Assembly: GCA_029204225.1 (NCBI GenBank)
Contig: CM055093.1
Span: 18,379,041-18,443,040 of the forward strand
Direction of reading: 5' to 3'
DNA from: Diphasiastrum complanatum
Taxonomy: Eukaryota > Streptophyta > Lycopodiopsida > Lycopodiales > Lycopodiaceae
DNA: 64,000 bases
Shown here: one piece after another, positions 32,601 through 43,989 of the stretch
Layout of the letters: every line of letters starts with the position of its first letter
Numbering within the stretch: the first letter of the stretch is position 1
Position numbers and translations under genes: made by a program
Notes under the pieces: generated by a model
What the model was told of the DNA's origin: nothing
What the model saw: only the letters and a program-made list of their open reading frames with translations
The model's database searches: none

Positions 32601-35600
32601 CAATTCTTCAACAAAGCAAAAAGAGGATGCATGTCAACGCACACCATCTCAACAAGTACTATGTGAAAATGATGACTGGCATCTCATTCCACAATTATGT
32701 CATGCCTAGATTATATTGTTGCAGGGTTAGCCATGAAGCAATTGAAAAAGCTAAAGAACTTCAATGTATGCATGACTACTACCCAAGTTTTGGCATGCTA
32801 CACTACATGGTTTCTGGAACTGCTCACAAAGGAACAATTTCGTCATGGAATCAGTTATTAGAAGATCATGTGCAGTGTGCTCTATTGGCATTTGCTTGAA
32901 CATTCTGGATGATAGGGGATCAGCATCGATCATTTGTTCTTTGTCTATTGTAGATTTAGTAGAAAAATTTGTAAAATCAAGTCTTGTGGTAGAAAAATTT
33001 GTAAGATCTACAAGTCTTGTGGTGGGACGTAGGATTTGCATTGAAAACAAGTCCATGCAAGGACCAAGCACAATACTATCACATGAAGTAAAGGGGCAAA
33101 GCTTCTTTTTGAAAGTTTATAGTTGTTTCACTTATTCGTTGATGTGCTCAAGTGTGTACATGGTGTAGCATATTTGCAAGTATCTAAGTTGCCTTCTAGC
33201 AATTCCTAAAGACCTACTCATTAAGTTTTTTTAGACAATCTTCTATGGCGTATATCACACATAGAGCGACAATTCAAAACAAGGTGTTCCTTGGCAAAGG
33301 AATGATGGACTTGACAAAAAAAAACTGTTGCATGCCCATCCCAAAGATGAGTGGGCAAGACATCCACGCTCTAATACACCTTGGAGAGGCCCCTGCTTTT
33401 GTGAAGTTGTTTTTGGAGTACTTGTGTCCTGCTGGTGGAACATGCATGGAGATTGGCTGTGGCATCGCCCCATTGTTGAGGGCATGTCTGTCATCTAGAA
33501 GACATTGTCTAGCATTTGGTTCTAGTGCAGAAATTATCTCTCTCTTGATAGCTTGAGTTTCTATGTGTAGAATGTTGATTTTATGGTTGATCTAGCTTTT
33601 ACACGTGTGAAGTACAGTACAGTACTGCTTATGTACAGACAGGGACAAGACTAAGTCATATATAAGTGTTTATGATCAGATCTTTGTGCATTTCTAAGTT
33701 CTAGCATGCATAAAGTAGTGATTTCTATCTTCTAGCTGTTTCTAGATGTGCAACCAAATCTGGCTAAAGATCATTGATGAACTAAATGTGTTTTTGATCT
33801 TTGATTTTTCACATGGCAGGCCAAAGTTGGTAAAATTTCCAAATCTAGAGGTTTATTTGGGGGTGCCATAAATTCTATGTGGATTTGGAGGTGTTTCTAG
33901 CTCAAATTTTGTAGTTTCAAGTATAGAGTTTGGATCTTTGTGATCTTAAAATCAATTTAGGTCAAAATACTGATTTTTGAAACCACTTACTAGAATGTGG
34001 AGACAAAAATTGCTTGTGATTGTGGATGCTACATTCTATTAGTTAAGATATCTAGATACTAGCTTTTGCATGTAGATTTTGCTTGATTCAATATTTTGCA
34101 TTTTTGGAAAAACCCTAAATTTGATAGGATCTCTTAATTTTAAAGTTGCTAGAATTTTTCAAGAGTGTGTTTCAATCTTAGGTGTTGGCAAAATTTCATC
34201 ATATTGTGTTTAGATTTGTTGTGATCAAGAAATCAAGATTCTATGTGCTAGGATTTGCTAGAAAGAGAAAAAGGAGAGGCTAGATTGTTTCCATCTCTTT
34301 GTGATTTCTTCTTGAGTTTCATTTGTTGATTTTCCATGCCACTCCTAAGCCCTAAACCACCAATGGATAAGAGTGTTGGTGTGGTCCACTTAGAAACTGA
34401 AGAGGAAAATGAGACATTCCTTATGTTCTTTTAGTAAGTCTTCCATTGTTTTTCTTGACACTAGTTAAAAAAAAAATTGTTTTCGTCATCTATTGTCATT
34501 TAGTTGTTGAAGATCGATATCATCATGATGCATGGCAGTGAATTACCTGTTTTTGCCGAAGCAGCTGCAAAAGAGATGGAACTCAAGGGTGAGCAACTTG
34601 CAAAGAAAAGACCAAAAAGAGAAAAATGTGTTTACATAGATGATGAGGTGGACAATCTTTTGTGAAGTACGATTTTGTAAACTTAGATAGTGAATTCACA
34701 AGCAATTTGACCACATAAGCACATGTATGTATTTTCATTTTTTTGTCAATTGTGTTGTTTATCAATCTTATAATACTTGAGCATAAATAAAATTAGTTTG
34801 TTTTCGATTTGTTTTTCTGTCCAAATTTCATATATAAAAAACTTTGCCTTATGGATTTGGTACAATGGATATTATGACACGTATTTTTGTCCCCTTAGCA
34901 AGTGCAAGCCACTTGTGCACATAATTTTTCATGTCGTAGGGGTTGAGCAATTTGAATTTTTCTTAGGCAAGTTTTAGCTCAAAAAATTGTCATCCCCAAT
35001 TTATAAAAAATCCCATCCGACAAATGCAGAACTTCTCTATAGATGTTGATGGCTTTCCTAGGATGCGGAGGGGCTTGACTGTGTGTTGGGTGATCATAGA
35101 TTGTTGAGCCGAGATGGTTCATTTTATTTCAACTAGCTTAAATGTGGAAATTCTCCACATTAGTTATGTTGTTCATGAGGGGTATGTTCAAGTTTATGGA
35201 TTGCGAATCAAGGTAGTTTATGGCGATGACCCCAAGCGTGACATTAAATTTTGGAGGACTGTGAGTCATGGTTGGATACAAAGTTAGCTATGAGCTCAAC
35301 AGAGCATCTATAGATGGATCGCCAACCCAAAAGGGTCAATTCGGTCATGAAACATGTGATGACAGCTGACATAATTAAGAGGCAAAATAAATGGAAAAAT
35401 TATGTTCCCATTGTAAAGATTACCTATGGCAAAGCCAATCATTCCTCTACAGCCTGTTTGTACTAATCTATAACTTTCAACCAAGAGAAAAGATAAAAAT
35501 AGGCTTAAAATATGGGCACCAAAGGAATTTATTGACAACATAAACTATATGGTGAACTGTACTAGAGAAAGCATTAATGACGCCGTTATGATTGAGCGAA

Positions 35601-37203
35601 AAGTTATGTGAACCAATAAACCAAAAAGTTAAGTTTGACAGTAAAGAGAGTATTCTTGGAACTTCCCGGATCCTTAAACCTAATGAGCATGGTAAGTTAT
35701 CTCCGAGGAAACATGGTCAATACACAACATTGAAGAGATTTGGAGAGGTAGCATATGAGTTAACCCTACTAGAAGGAAGATTTGTAGGTCCATTTGGCCT
35801 TTCATGAAAGTCAGCTAAGGAAAAGTCTAGGTGTGTCTAATAACGTTGTCTATGATGACATCATAGTTGAGCTCATAGAGCCACCATTGCTTCCCCATGA
35901 TTCCAAGGATATACTTCATATAAAAGAGAAGCAAATAATTCATTCTGTATATCATAGAATAATGTTTAATAAAAAAAGAGTTAATAACATCAACAAAAAG
36001 GGAGTGTAAAATTCCATCCACTTGGAATGACAGTGTGTTTAAGTAAAAGGTCCAAGAAACATAGGAGCAGAGGGCAATATGCCTAATAGTAGGTATGTGT
36101 ATTTTACTCCAGTAGTGAAAGTTCAAGATTGTGGTAAGTCATGAATCTGCTCCACATATTATAAGTTTTCTTCACAAAAATTCAGTGGCCCTACACACTT
36201 TCTCTGTGTTTTCATGCATTCATGGAACTGTGGAATAGCTATCACGTATCCAAAGATGAGAGTCAAACAAGCACAATGAAAGACAGCTTACAAGAACAAG
36301 AAAGCCAATAGATTTGAATGAGCTTCAAGACACTTAAGTATAGTTAGCTGTACAAGCAACATAAAATGTTTGCACAAACAGAAATAGTTTGAAACAATGA
36401 AATTAAGAGTATAGAGATTACTGAAAGCAAGAATGATAGATCACTAACAAAGGAAGTAAATATAAGGCCAATTTCATTAACTACTCTCAGCTGGAATATC
36501 TAAAGGAAGTAACAACACGTTATCGAGTACCTACTACCATGTGGCAAATTGCAATGGGCAATGGCCATGCAAACCCTCACGAGCTAAACCTCTTGTTCTC
36601 TTAGAAGTTAATAGTAAGTACTTACAAGTTACAAGACTCTAAAGATGAATCATGATGATGGTCGTCTTTGCGTATCATACAACTTAAAAATTGAACAAGC
36701 ACCAAATTCTTCAAAGCATTTCAGTAATCTTGTCTAAGTGGGTACCATATAAAACTAAACATGCACATACTCAGGTGCCTTCAAATGCGAGTTTTTTGGT
36801 ACACAGATTTCTCCCTAAGTCTTAGGTTCCTGTATTGAATGAGCTCAGTTATCAACTTTTATTAATGTCAATATAGAATCATACTCACCCCAATTGATGT
36901 TGCGAACAGGCCTTTCTGTAGTAGAAACTTCGAGAGTCGGCTATATAAAACTGACAAAGGTAATCCAAGAAACAAAATGTAATAGAATGGATGATGAACA
37001 AAGCTCATAATTTGGGAACCAAAAGCTTCACCCACACCACTAGTTTGTGCAAGCCATTCCGAGAACGATCCAAGATCAGGCCCAAGAAAAGCATTGATTG
37101 TGTACACAAGGCAATGATAAGGTGTGAACCTTCCTTTTGAAAGATGCATGAGTCCTGTTCCCACTCCTAGAGTGTACATGAGATGAGGCCCTGGTCCTGG
37201 CAT
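29669..37203 (-). CDS. Conserved plant multi-pass membrane protein, four exons, intact
   Basis: Exons on the minus strand: 37203-36889 (ATG; ends GGG/GTGAGT), 30452-30384, 30255-30116, 29960-29669 (TAA). Every junction has GT-AG and matching phase, giving 271 residues without a stop. The start MPGPGPHLMY, then HCLVYTINAFLGPDLGSF, HHPFYYILFLGLP, SHFFLDNLFEENG, ILSTGWWKGRAP and PAVGEEADLG are the conserved blocks I recall from an uncharacterised land-plant membrane-protein family. About four to five hydrophobic segments lie at roughly residues 75-95, 108-124, 152-172, 190-210 and 225-250. His/Asp residues in GPD, HH and SHFFLD recall bacterial YdjM/DUF457 membrane metal-hydrolases, which is inference only. 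Intron 1 is 6.4 kb and holds plus-strand exons of the methyltransferase-like gene and Ty3 debris. Purifying selection is suggested because the frame is intact in a decayed neighbourhood. Confidence 0.85.
33551..34332 (+). mobile_element. Copia-B fragment: U5, leader, no primer site
   Basis: It matches the Copia-B LTR from within the transcribed part (CTTGAGTTTCTATGTGTAG) through the U5 end (TTTTTCACA at about 33813) and then the leader up to the first bases of gag. The TATA-containing U3 is absent. About 14 bp spanning the primer site are deleted: TGG runs straight into CAGGCC. It lies between exons of the methyltransferase-like gene and is flanked by no obvious duplication. Confidence 0.75.
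34666..35039. other. Unassigned spacer within intron 1 of the membrane-protein gene
   Basis: AT-rich, with no recognisable feature. Confidence 0.4.
35040..36030 (+). pseudogene. Ty3/gypsy integrase relic
   Basis: Frame-shifted plus-strand blocks run in integrase order: a core start (WVIIDC, EMVHFISTSLNVE), YGDDPKRDIKFW matching the SDRDPRFTSKFW block, MDRQPKRVNSVMKHV for the DGQTERVN block (its catalytic Glu is changed to Lys), and NKWKNYVPIVKITYGK. The C-terminal module follows (PNEHGKLSPRKHGQYT, GEVAYELTLLEG, FHESQLRKSLG). The C-terminal type without a chromodomain resembles plant Ty3 elements. Several stops and the lost Glu make it inactive. It lies inside intron 1 of the membrane-protein gene, on the opposite strand. 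Confidence 0.8.
36031..36888. other. Rest of intron 1 of the membrane-protein gene
   Basis: No additional feature was recognised next to the exon 1 donor site. Confidence 0.45.
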
Positions 37204-38990
37204 TCTTTCTCCAGTCTAGCACCTAATAAAGATTACACATGAAGTAGATCCTTATTAGCAAGTTATAAGAAGAAAAAAGTGTAATGATTATATCTATGTT
37301 GATACTACTTCTGTCTATTTCTAAGGCTACAAGGTGTATAAACCAAGACTTCTTAACACAGACAAGTCAAATCTGAAATGTGAAATGTGAACTGCATTCA
37401 CACTATGCAATTAGGTGACTACAATTGTTATAGGTTTGGCAGCTAGTTAAAGAGTAGATTCATCAAGTTTACAATGTCCCCATTCCAAACACCAGGAATT
37501 CCCAATTTTTCAAAGAACAATTTTTCTGTTTTCCAAATGCTTTGCAAAAAGAGATCTGAGACGATTGAAAGGCATGAGGATCCAAGGATGTTACGAAGTA
37601 GATACTAGGTACATCCACTGCTAAACATTTCACAGAATTGGAAGTTTAGGTTTTAACAGCTCCTAATTTGTTATTTCACAGTTTATATTAATGTTGAAAT
37701 TGAAAACAGTCAGGAGCTATAGAGGCACATGTTTATTACATAGTAGAACCATGTGTACTACATGATCAACAATTTTCCACAAAACCTTGGAAAACCAGGT
37801 AGACTTATAACCATCTCGATCAAAGTTAAATGATTAGGATTTAGAACAATGTCTATTAATTACTACATAGTTCTAAAACCGGTTCAGGGCTATAATAATG
37901 TTTAGTACATGGTGAACTTTTAGGGGTTTTAAGAACTTCAATTCCAGATTTTTTGTTACATCCCTAATTTCGTATTCTCGTTCACTAATCGTCACTTTGT
38001 AATAGATCCTGCTTAGTGTTGAGATGTGTGTACTTCCACAATTGTTCATAATCAAATAGAGACAAGCTTTTATGAGCCTATTGATGCCAAGAGCAACTCT
38101 TTTGGAATGGTGTATAAGCTTTTGAGAATAAAACTTGGATATGAACTATGAGTATGTAATGTTATGGATACAAGTCTTTCATAATATGTTATATATCAAT
38201 AGATAATATCGTACTTTTAAGCTAAAACTACAATAAATCAAATACTTACCTAAGCCAAAGATTGAACTGCTATCATTTACATAAATAGCAGGAAAAGGCA
38301 CTTGTTTATGATGGTTTTGTTAAGATATAGCCCTCCTTGCTACTCAGAAAAGCAGTAAATTGAAAACCTTTTCCTAGAAAAAATAATAGCTTCTCTTTCA
38401 TCGATACATTACGAACTCATAATCACTTGAACATCAACATCAAGACAACTCACATTAAAGAGCATATCAGTTACAGCAATTCAACAACATTCATGCAATC
38501 TTCAAGGAATGAACAATGGGGATTAAGAATTCTCAAAGTCACCACTAGAACGCTACATTTTGTGATTGTGCCTAGAAGCTCCATTTGTACTTAAGTGCCA
38601 AAAGAAGCATCATAGACACGAAAGTAAAATAGAAGCAGTATTTGAATCAAAAGTCACTTCATGTAAACTAGTGTAATTTTTTATAAGATGCACCATCACA
38701 AACCTTGTTGCATAGAGACCTCAAGGAGACTTGGTACAACCAATTTATCCACTTGCCCAACCAAACCAGCCATTAGAACACACAATGGCCAACGTGCCAA
38801 TTACCACTCCAGTGGACAAACATCCCAAGAAACTAACCCAACTTCGAGATATGTCTTCAACTTGGCACCATGCCAAGATGGGACCTGTTATATAATTGAA
38901 AATAGAGATAGAAAGGATCGTTAAATCGAGGTTTACCAACCTAGGAATCCTCGATGGTCTTCTACAACTCAAAATAGATCAAAATCAGCA
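37204..38990. other. 5' flank of the membrane-protein gene
   Basis: This presumably contains the promoter and 5' untranslated region (minus strand), but no TATA or other element could be assigned with confidence. The start codon context (AAAGAATGCC) is favourable. The distal part (from about 38690) may belong to retroelement sequence. Confidence 0.4.
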
Positions 38991-38991
38991 A

Positions 38992-39150
38992 CATGCAAGC
39001 AAATACAGTGACATGCAATCAACATGCAAGCAACTGTGGAAACATGCAAGCAATTTGAAGAATTCTAGAGGCATGCATGCAACATGCATGGACTAGTACT
39101 TGCACATGCAAACGGAAATTGCTAGCAAATTGTAATTTTGTTGACATGCA
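38992..39150. promoter_or_regulatory. Cluster of nine CATGCA (RY) motifs
   Basis: CATGCA begins at 38992, 39012, 39023, 39043, 39072, 39076, 39083, 39105 and 39145, several within a larger ACATGCAAGCAA word. CATGCA is the RY element bound by plant B3-domain factors of the ABI3/FUS3/LEC2 type. The cluster could equally be a degenerate tandem repeat. It lies 1.8 kb upstream of the membrane-protein start and about 0.4 kb on the transcribed side of a minus-strand TATA-like sequence (about 39557). Confidence 0.5.
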
Positions 39151-40012
39151 ATGAATAGATCAAACTTTTGAAGTAATCGGATCTGCTGGCTATGGAGGGC
39201 AGCGAGCAAGATGAAGAGGATGCGAGCAGAAATTCGCATAAACTCTCGTCAGAAACTTGCTACACAAACTAAAATAATAGTATATGCTGTAAGGAGCATT
39301 CTAACATCATTAATCCTAGAAATTGCTCCTCCAATTGGGTCGATTGGATCACGAATGCTTATTGTCCATGAATTTCCAGCAAGAAGAACTTTACATTAGC
39401 AAGAATACAAAGCAATAAATCAGATCCAACAAGACACCAATCTAGGATAGCATTACACTAGCATTAATTAGCAAGAGATTCTACCACAAAAACAAATCAC
39501 AAGAGCATATGTGAGAAGAAATCTCTCCGTGCGCCCATCTAGGAGGAGGAGGTATCATTTATAGATTGGAAACAAATGATATGTGATGTACATGGCTTCC
39601 AAGTGTCAAAAGTAGGTGAAATGTCCCACATGCTAAGCATGCACTTTCCCTCTTCATGCAATGATTTGCCTTGGTCCACAAGTTTCCTATATAGGAAAAA
39701 TGCGCCCTCCTACAACATGAGAAAATTCATATAGTTCCAACATATAGTTGGTTGCACGTAAAATTGCCCCTAGGGCCCCATGTACAACTTATGGGCCGAC
39801 TCAAGGTTTTAAAACCTTTACAATAAATATTTATAATGTTTACAGACTTGGTAAGCCTATTTAAACTTTGAGAGAATACAACACAAATTAAAATTGCGTG
39901 GCGCTAAAATACATGGTGAAATTGATCAAACTTAAACCATAGCAGCTCCCTCCTAAGTTTAAAGCAATCCGCTAGGCAATGGAATAAGAAGATAGATTAA
40001 GTCCTAAGAGCA
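39151..40012 (-). other. LTR-like sequence of uncertain family
   Basis: On the minus strand a CTATAAATGATACC box near 39557, followed by pyrimidine-rich leader-like sequence, resembles the promoters of the copia LTRs elsewhere in the window. Ends were not found. It may be a separate insertion beside the copia relic that follows. Confidence 0.3.
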
Positions 40013-40949
40013 TTGGCGTTCATACCATTCATTCCTGATGGTAATGTTTATTTCAAAAGGGTGAATGAGTATTATGTATTGTTGACAGTCTATGTTGATG
40101 ATTCATTGTTGATAGAAAATTCTACTCCTTTCATCAATCATTGTAAGAAGTTAATTGGCTCTATCTTTGATGTTTCGGACCTTGGAGAGGCAAAATTTTG
40201 CCTTGGAATTCAAATTCATCATGACAGGGTAAAAGGCACCATTGCACTTCATCAACAACATTATATTTTGAAGATCCTCAAGGAATACAATATGCTGGAG
40301 TGCAAAGGCTTATCACAATTTGATTGGATCTTTGATGTAACTCACTACTTGGACACGGCCTGATATTGCCTATGCAGTTCATGCTCTTAGTCAGTTTGCT
40401 ACCAATCCTGGAATTATTCATTGGAAGCATGCTAAATATGTTTTACTATATTTGAAAGCTACTTCCGATTATGGACTTGTTTTCTCTAAACAAGATGGTC
40501 TATCACTTGCTTCATACAGTGATGCCAATTGGGCTTCTAATGTGGATGATTATAAAAGCATTACAGGAGGATGTAGTATACTTTCAGGGGCAGCTATCAC
40601 ATCTTTCGTTGCTCAATCCTCTTGCGAAGCGGAATATATCGCAGCCTCAAGAGTTTCTCTGCGATTCATGCTTGAACATCTACATCAACTTGATGAAGGC
40701 CCGAGTTCTTTATTTATTGACATCACTTATGCTATTCTACTTTCAAAAGACACCGTATTTCATGGGAGGACCAAACATATTCATATCAAGTATCATCACT
40801 TGAGAGATCTAGTCAAGAAGAAGATTATCTCCCCTATCTTCATTGACTCAAGTAACATGGTTGCAAATATTCTTACAAAGCCACTCCATCCAAAATTATT
40901 TCATCGTCATAGGAAGAAGCTTGGAGTATGCAAAATTGACCAAACTTAA
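40013..40949 (+). pseudogene. Copia RT palm and RNase H relic
   Basis: The first frame contains YVLLTVYVDDSLLI with the catalytic YVDD, then FDVSDLGEAKFCLGIQI and LHQQHYILKILKEYNM. After stops near 40360 and a frameshift, RNase H follows: LASYSDANWASN, QSSCEAEYIAA, HGRTKHIHIKYHHLRD, NILTKPLHPKLF. Motifs for RT catalysis and RNase H are recognisable, but the frame is broken at the RT-RNase H connection. It starts abruptly inside RT and no LTR was identified after it, so it is a truncated copy. It differs in sequence from Copia-A to -I. Confidence 0.85.
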
Positions 40950-41469
40950 ACCATAACAGGACCCATGGACAACAAGCCATGAACCATCCAAGCAAGATAA
41001 CTAGCCAACATATCATGACTTATTTGTAACCAACCAAGCCAAAATGGCCCTAATTGCAACTTTTTCTATCACAACTTGTTTGTAAGGTCCTTGATGCATA
41101 GATTGGTTCACTAGATCAAGGGAGGTGTCAACATGTGCCAAAGGAAGATTGCTGCAAAATTTATTGTTATGGATTTCATGGTTACACTTGTTGGGGTTCA
41201 CAATGCCTTTTCAAGGTCCAAGTGGAAGTATACCGAGGAGCCGCTACCCTATGCCTACCTTTGGCAATCACTGGTCAGCTAAGGCACATTCTTTTGCCAA
41301 AGTCTACCATCAAAGCAATGTAACAACGACAAATAGCATGATAGCATGTAAAGGTGGCATGGACATCTATGTCCATAACACTCCCTTGATAACAAAAAAG
41401 CCCCCAATATCTAGAGCAAAATGGAATCAGCAAGTTGAAGTTAGTGGTGAACAAGATTCTAAATAGTAG
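40950..41469. other. Unassigned spacer
   Basis: No domain or repeat recognised. Open frames here lack motifs. Confidence 0.4.
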
Positions 41470-43850
41470 CCGCTAAAATACGTGCCTATCAGCAAGGAGA
41501 GGAGTGTGAGCGAAAAATTCAAATGAGAGCCCTGCACCCTCTTAAAACTTAGCATGGCGACGATGCTTATCCATAGAAGAGCAATAGTTACTGAATCCTC
41601 TACAAATGACTAGTAGCACGAGCGATAACATAGCGGGGTCTTGAAAGAAAAGAAGCAACTGTTGCAGGAGCATCATTTGGTGGAGGTATGCTGGGAAGGA
41701 GTAGAGAGTAATCATGAGCTAGGAGAAATGGAGAAACACCTATATTGGAGCTCACTAAATTGTTATAGCTATTCTTAGCAAGGCATAAATGTTGATCTCA
41801 ATCCCTACCAGTAGGAGAGAGAAAATGGCACAAAGATACTCATAGTGACCGAACCTAGTTCTAAAGGCGAACTGAACACAATGGTGCCTGACAAGGCATC
41901 AAGCAGATCATCTATACGTGGCATAGGATATCGATGTCTAACCGTTACCTTGTTCAATCCTTGATAATCCACACACATACACCATGATCCATCCTTCTTC
42001 TTTACAAGAATGATCGGAGAGGTAAAAGGGGCATAGCAAGGTCATATTTCCCTTTGGCCAAATTATCATTGACCATCCGTCCCACTTCCTCTTCCTCCTT
42101 AAGACCCATTTTGTAAGGATGCCTAAATTCCATCTTATGTTCAACATTCCTCTTAGGAGGTAAGTGTTATGATCCCTAAGCAACAGGAGGGGGAGGGCAA
42201 CTCACTCAAAACGTTCTCCACCATGCCACGTCCTCCCTCTAAATAAAAAGTTTTGAGTTGCCCTTTTGTTGCTCAAGGATCATAACAGTAAGACAGATGG
42301 AAGGTCATCTATGAACGCATCTGAAAATTCACTCCGCACATCTCGCTCACCACGAAGGGAATGTGTCACACCATCAAACTGGAAATCTTACACATGAGTA
42401 TCCCAAGCTATGTGTGGCTTTTGCATCGCATACCACCATCACCACATCAAACCGCACTAGCCGTGTTATCTCAAAATCCAACTCTTCTGTGTAACTTTGC
42501 AGTTAGTGAAATGCTCACAACCCTCTTATCCCAAATCTTTGTACCCTTTCTCAGCCATTTCCACTGAACACTGGTACTGGAATAGTTGAGTGCTCACACC
42601 TAACTTCCATAAAAAAGTTGAATTCAACACATTATGAGAGGACCTAGTGTCAAATAGAACTTGAACATCTCCTCGCATAACAATAAGAGAAGCAGTAGGA
42701 AATTAATAGCCTTTGATGAGTCGACTTTGAAAACGGTGTTGGTGGAGCAATGTCAATTCTCTTGACCACCAAAACATTTATGAGGCATTGGATTGGCTTC
42801 CTGCTCGATCTCTTCCATTTCATAGGGCCATCACTCTGGTTCATCTAGTCCACTTGAAGCTTGTATGTGGTCCGCATCAAGTTCCGTGGACATTCTTTCA
42901 ACCTCTGATGCCCCAAACATCCAAAATAGAGCTTCTCCCTCTTTGCTTGGGCCTGAGGTGAGAACATTGAAGGACGCTGACCCTTTTGAGCATTGGGCGA
43001 GCATTGGGCTGCCCATAAAATCCCTTTGCCTTTAAATGCCCCTACAACCTTTCCCTTCTGGTCACCCCAAGCTTGCCATTGATTGGTTTGACCTTTTCTC
43101 TTCTTGTTCCACTTGCCCTCGAGTCCCCAAGGTTGTTGGCCCCTTGTAGCAACTACCGCAATAGGATTCGGGCCTCTTTTACCATCTTCATAATATAAAG
43201 CCATATGTATGGCTCCTCATAAATCATGAGATTGCTCCTTCCGCACAAAAGGGCAAATGCTCTCTCGAAGTCCCTCCACAAAGTGGAACACTTGCATGAA
43301 CATAGGAACTTCTTGAGGAATGCATAACAAAGCCTCTCAATACTTGTCTGCATAATCCTGCACACTAAAGTTACCCTACTTCAAAAAAGTCCATTGCTAG
43401 ATAGCTCTATTATTTTCATCCATAGACACCAATTTTGAATAAAAATTTGCCAAAATGCCTCCCATGTGGTTGGAACAAGGTCATCATTTTCCACCTTCCT
43501 CCACCACCTTTGTGCTGACTCTGAAAAACGATATTGGCTTTAGCAATCAATGGTCATCTCAATCTCATCATCAACGCCACACATCTGGGATGCCACTTCT
43601 TTAACTGATTCTCAACGGCATCTATAGTTCTCATAAAACTACCCTAGTGAACTTCAGAGGTTTTAAATCCTTGATACTAGGTAGCTTCCTCTTTCGAAAC
43701 CCCAACAACTTCATGGCCCATTGACAATGTTCTCTCTGCATCCATAGCCGTACGACTAACTCTCTCTGGTTCCTTTGGAAATTTATTAGCCTTCAATTGA
43801 TGTAGAATTTATTTTAGAACAAGCTCCATATCATCCACCTTGGAACATAC
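41470..43850 (-). pseudogene. Ty3/gypsy gag-protease-RT-integrase relic
   Basis: Right to left on the minus strand: a gag region (DFERAFALLCGRSNL), a Gln/Lys-rich linker with WGDQKGKVVG, and a zinc knuckle whose first Cys has become Tyr (YFGCLGHQRLKECP). A protease-region trace follows. The RT N-terminus is next (SPIILVKKKDGSW, CVDYQGLNKVTVRHRYPMP, IDDLLDALSG). After a deletion comes part of the integrase (CLAKNSYNNLVSSNIGVSPF). The RT palm and RNase H are deleted. Frameshifts are frequent. Domain order is Ty3-like. No LTR was found. Confidence 0.75.
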
Positions 43851-43989
43851 TAAATCCAATCTGCATGAACCAGCAAGTGTGGCCTAGTGCATGGGTCGTT
43901 ACTGCTAATTTGAATGGTACTTCCCAAATGGATACCTCCAATGGGCACACACTTATTTGGCATACACCATTGATGATGGTATGTGTAAG

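Larger units (their letters stand above)
28048..34665 (+). pseudogene. Decayed multi-exon gene with methyltransferase-like domain 2
   Basis: Candidate exons: 28048-28137 (ends CAG/GTAATG); 31609-31905 (phase-compatible with it; contains compensating frameshifts around EAMRKAVQPKKQG); about 32261-32416 joined exactly in phase (G+AT) to 32565-32874; 33235-33550; then, past a copia insertion, about 34335-34433 joined in phase to 34539-34665, ending TGA. The peptides include LSLEWEAALRNKLFDGK, KRGLYGPVNRELINFMQ, YYVKMMTGISFHNYVMPRLY, then KLFLEYLCPAGGTCMEIGCG with LRACLSSRRHC, and a charged tail ending in VYIDDEVDNLL. The G-x-x-C-x-E-x-G-C-G stretch aligns with motif I of fragment 1 at 23.9 kb and shares RHC after it. 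The motif-I Asp is changed, and no catalytic PPY half is seen. The family of the N-terminal exons is unknown to me. The join between the second and third exons is unresolved. Confidence 0.5.
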
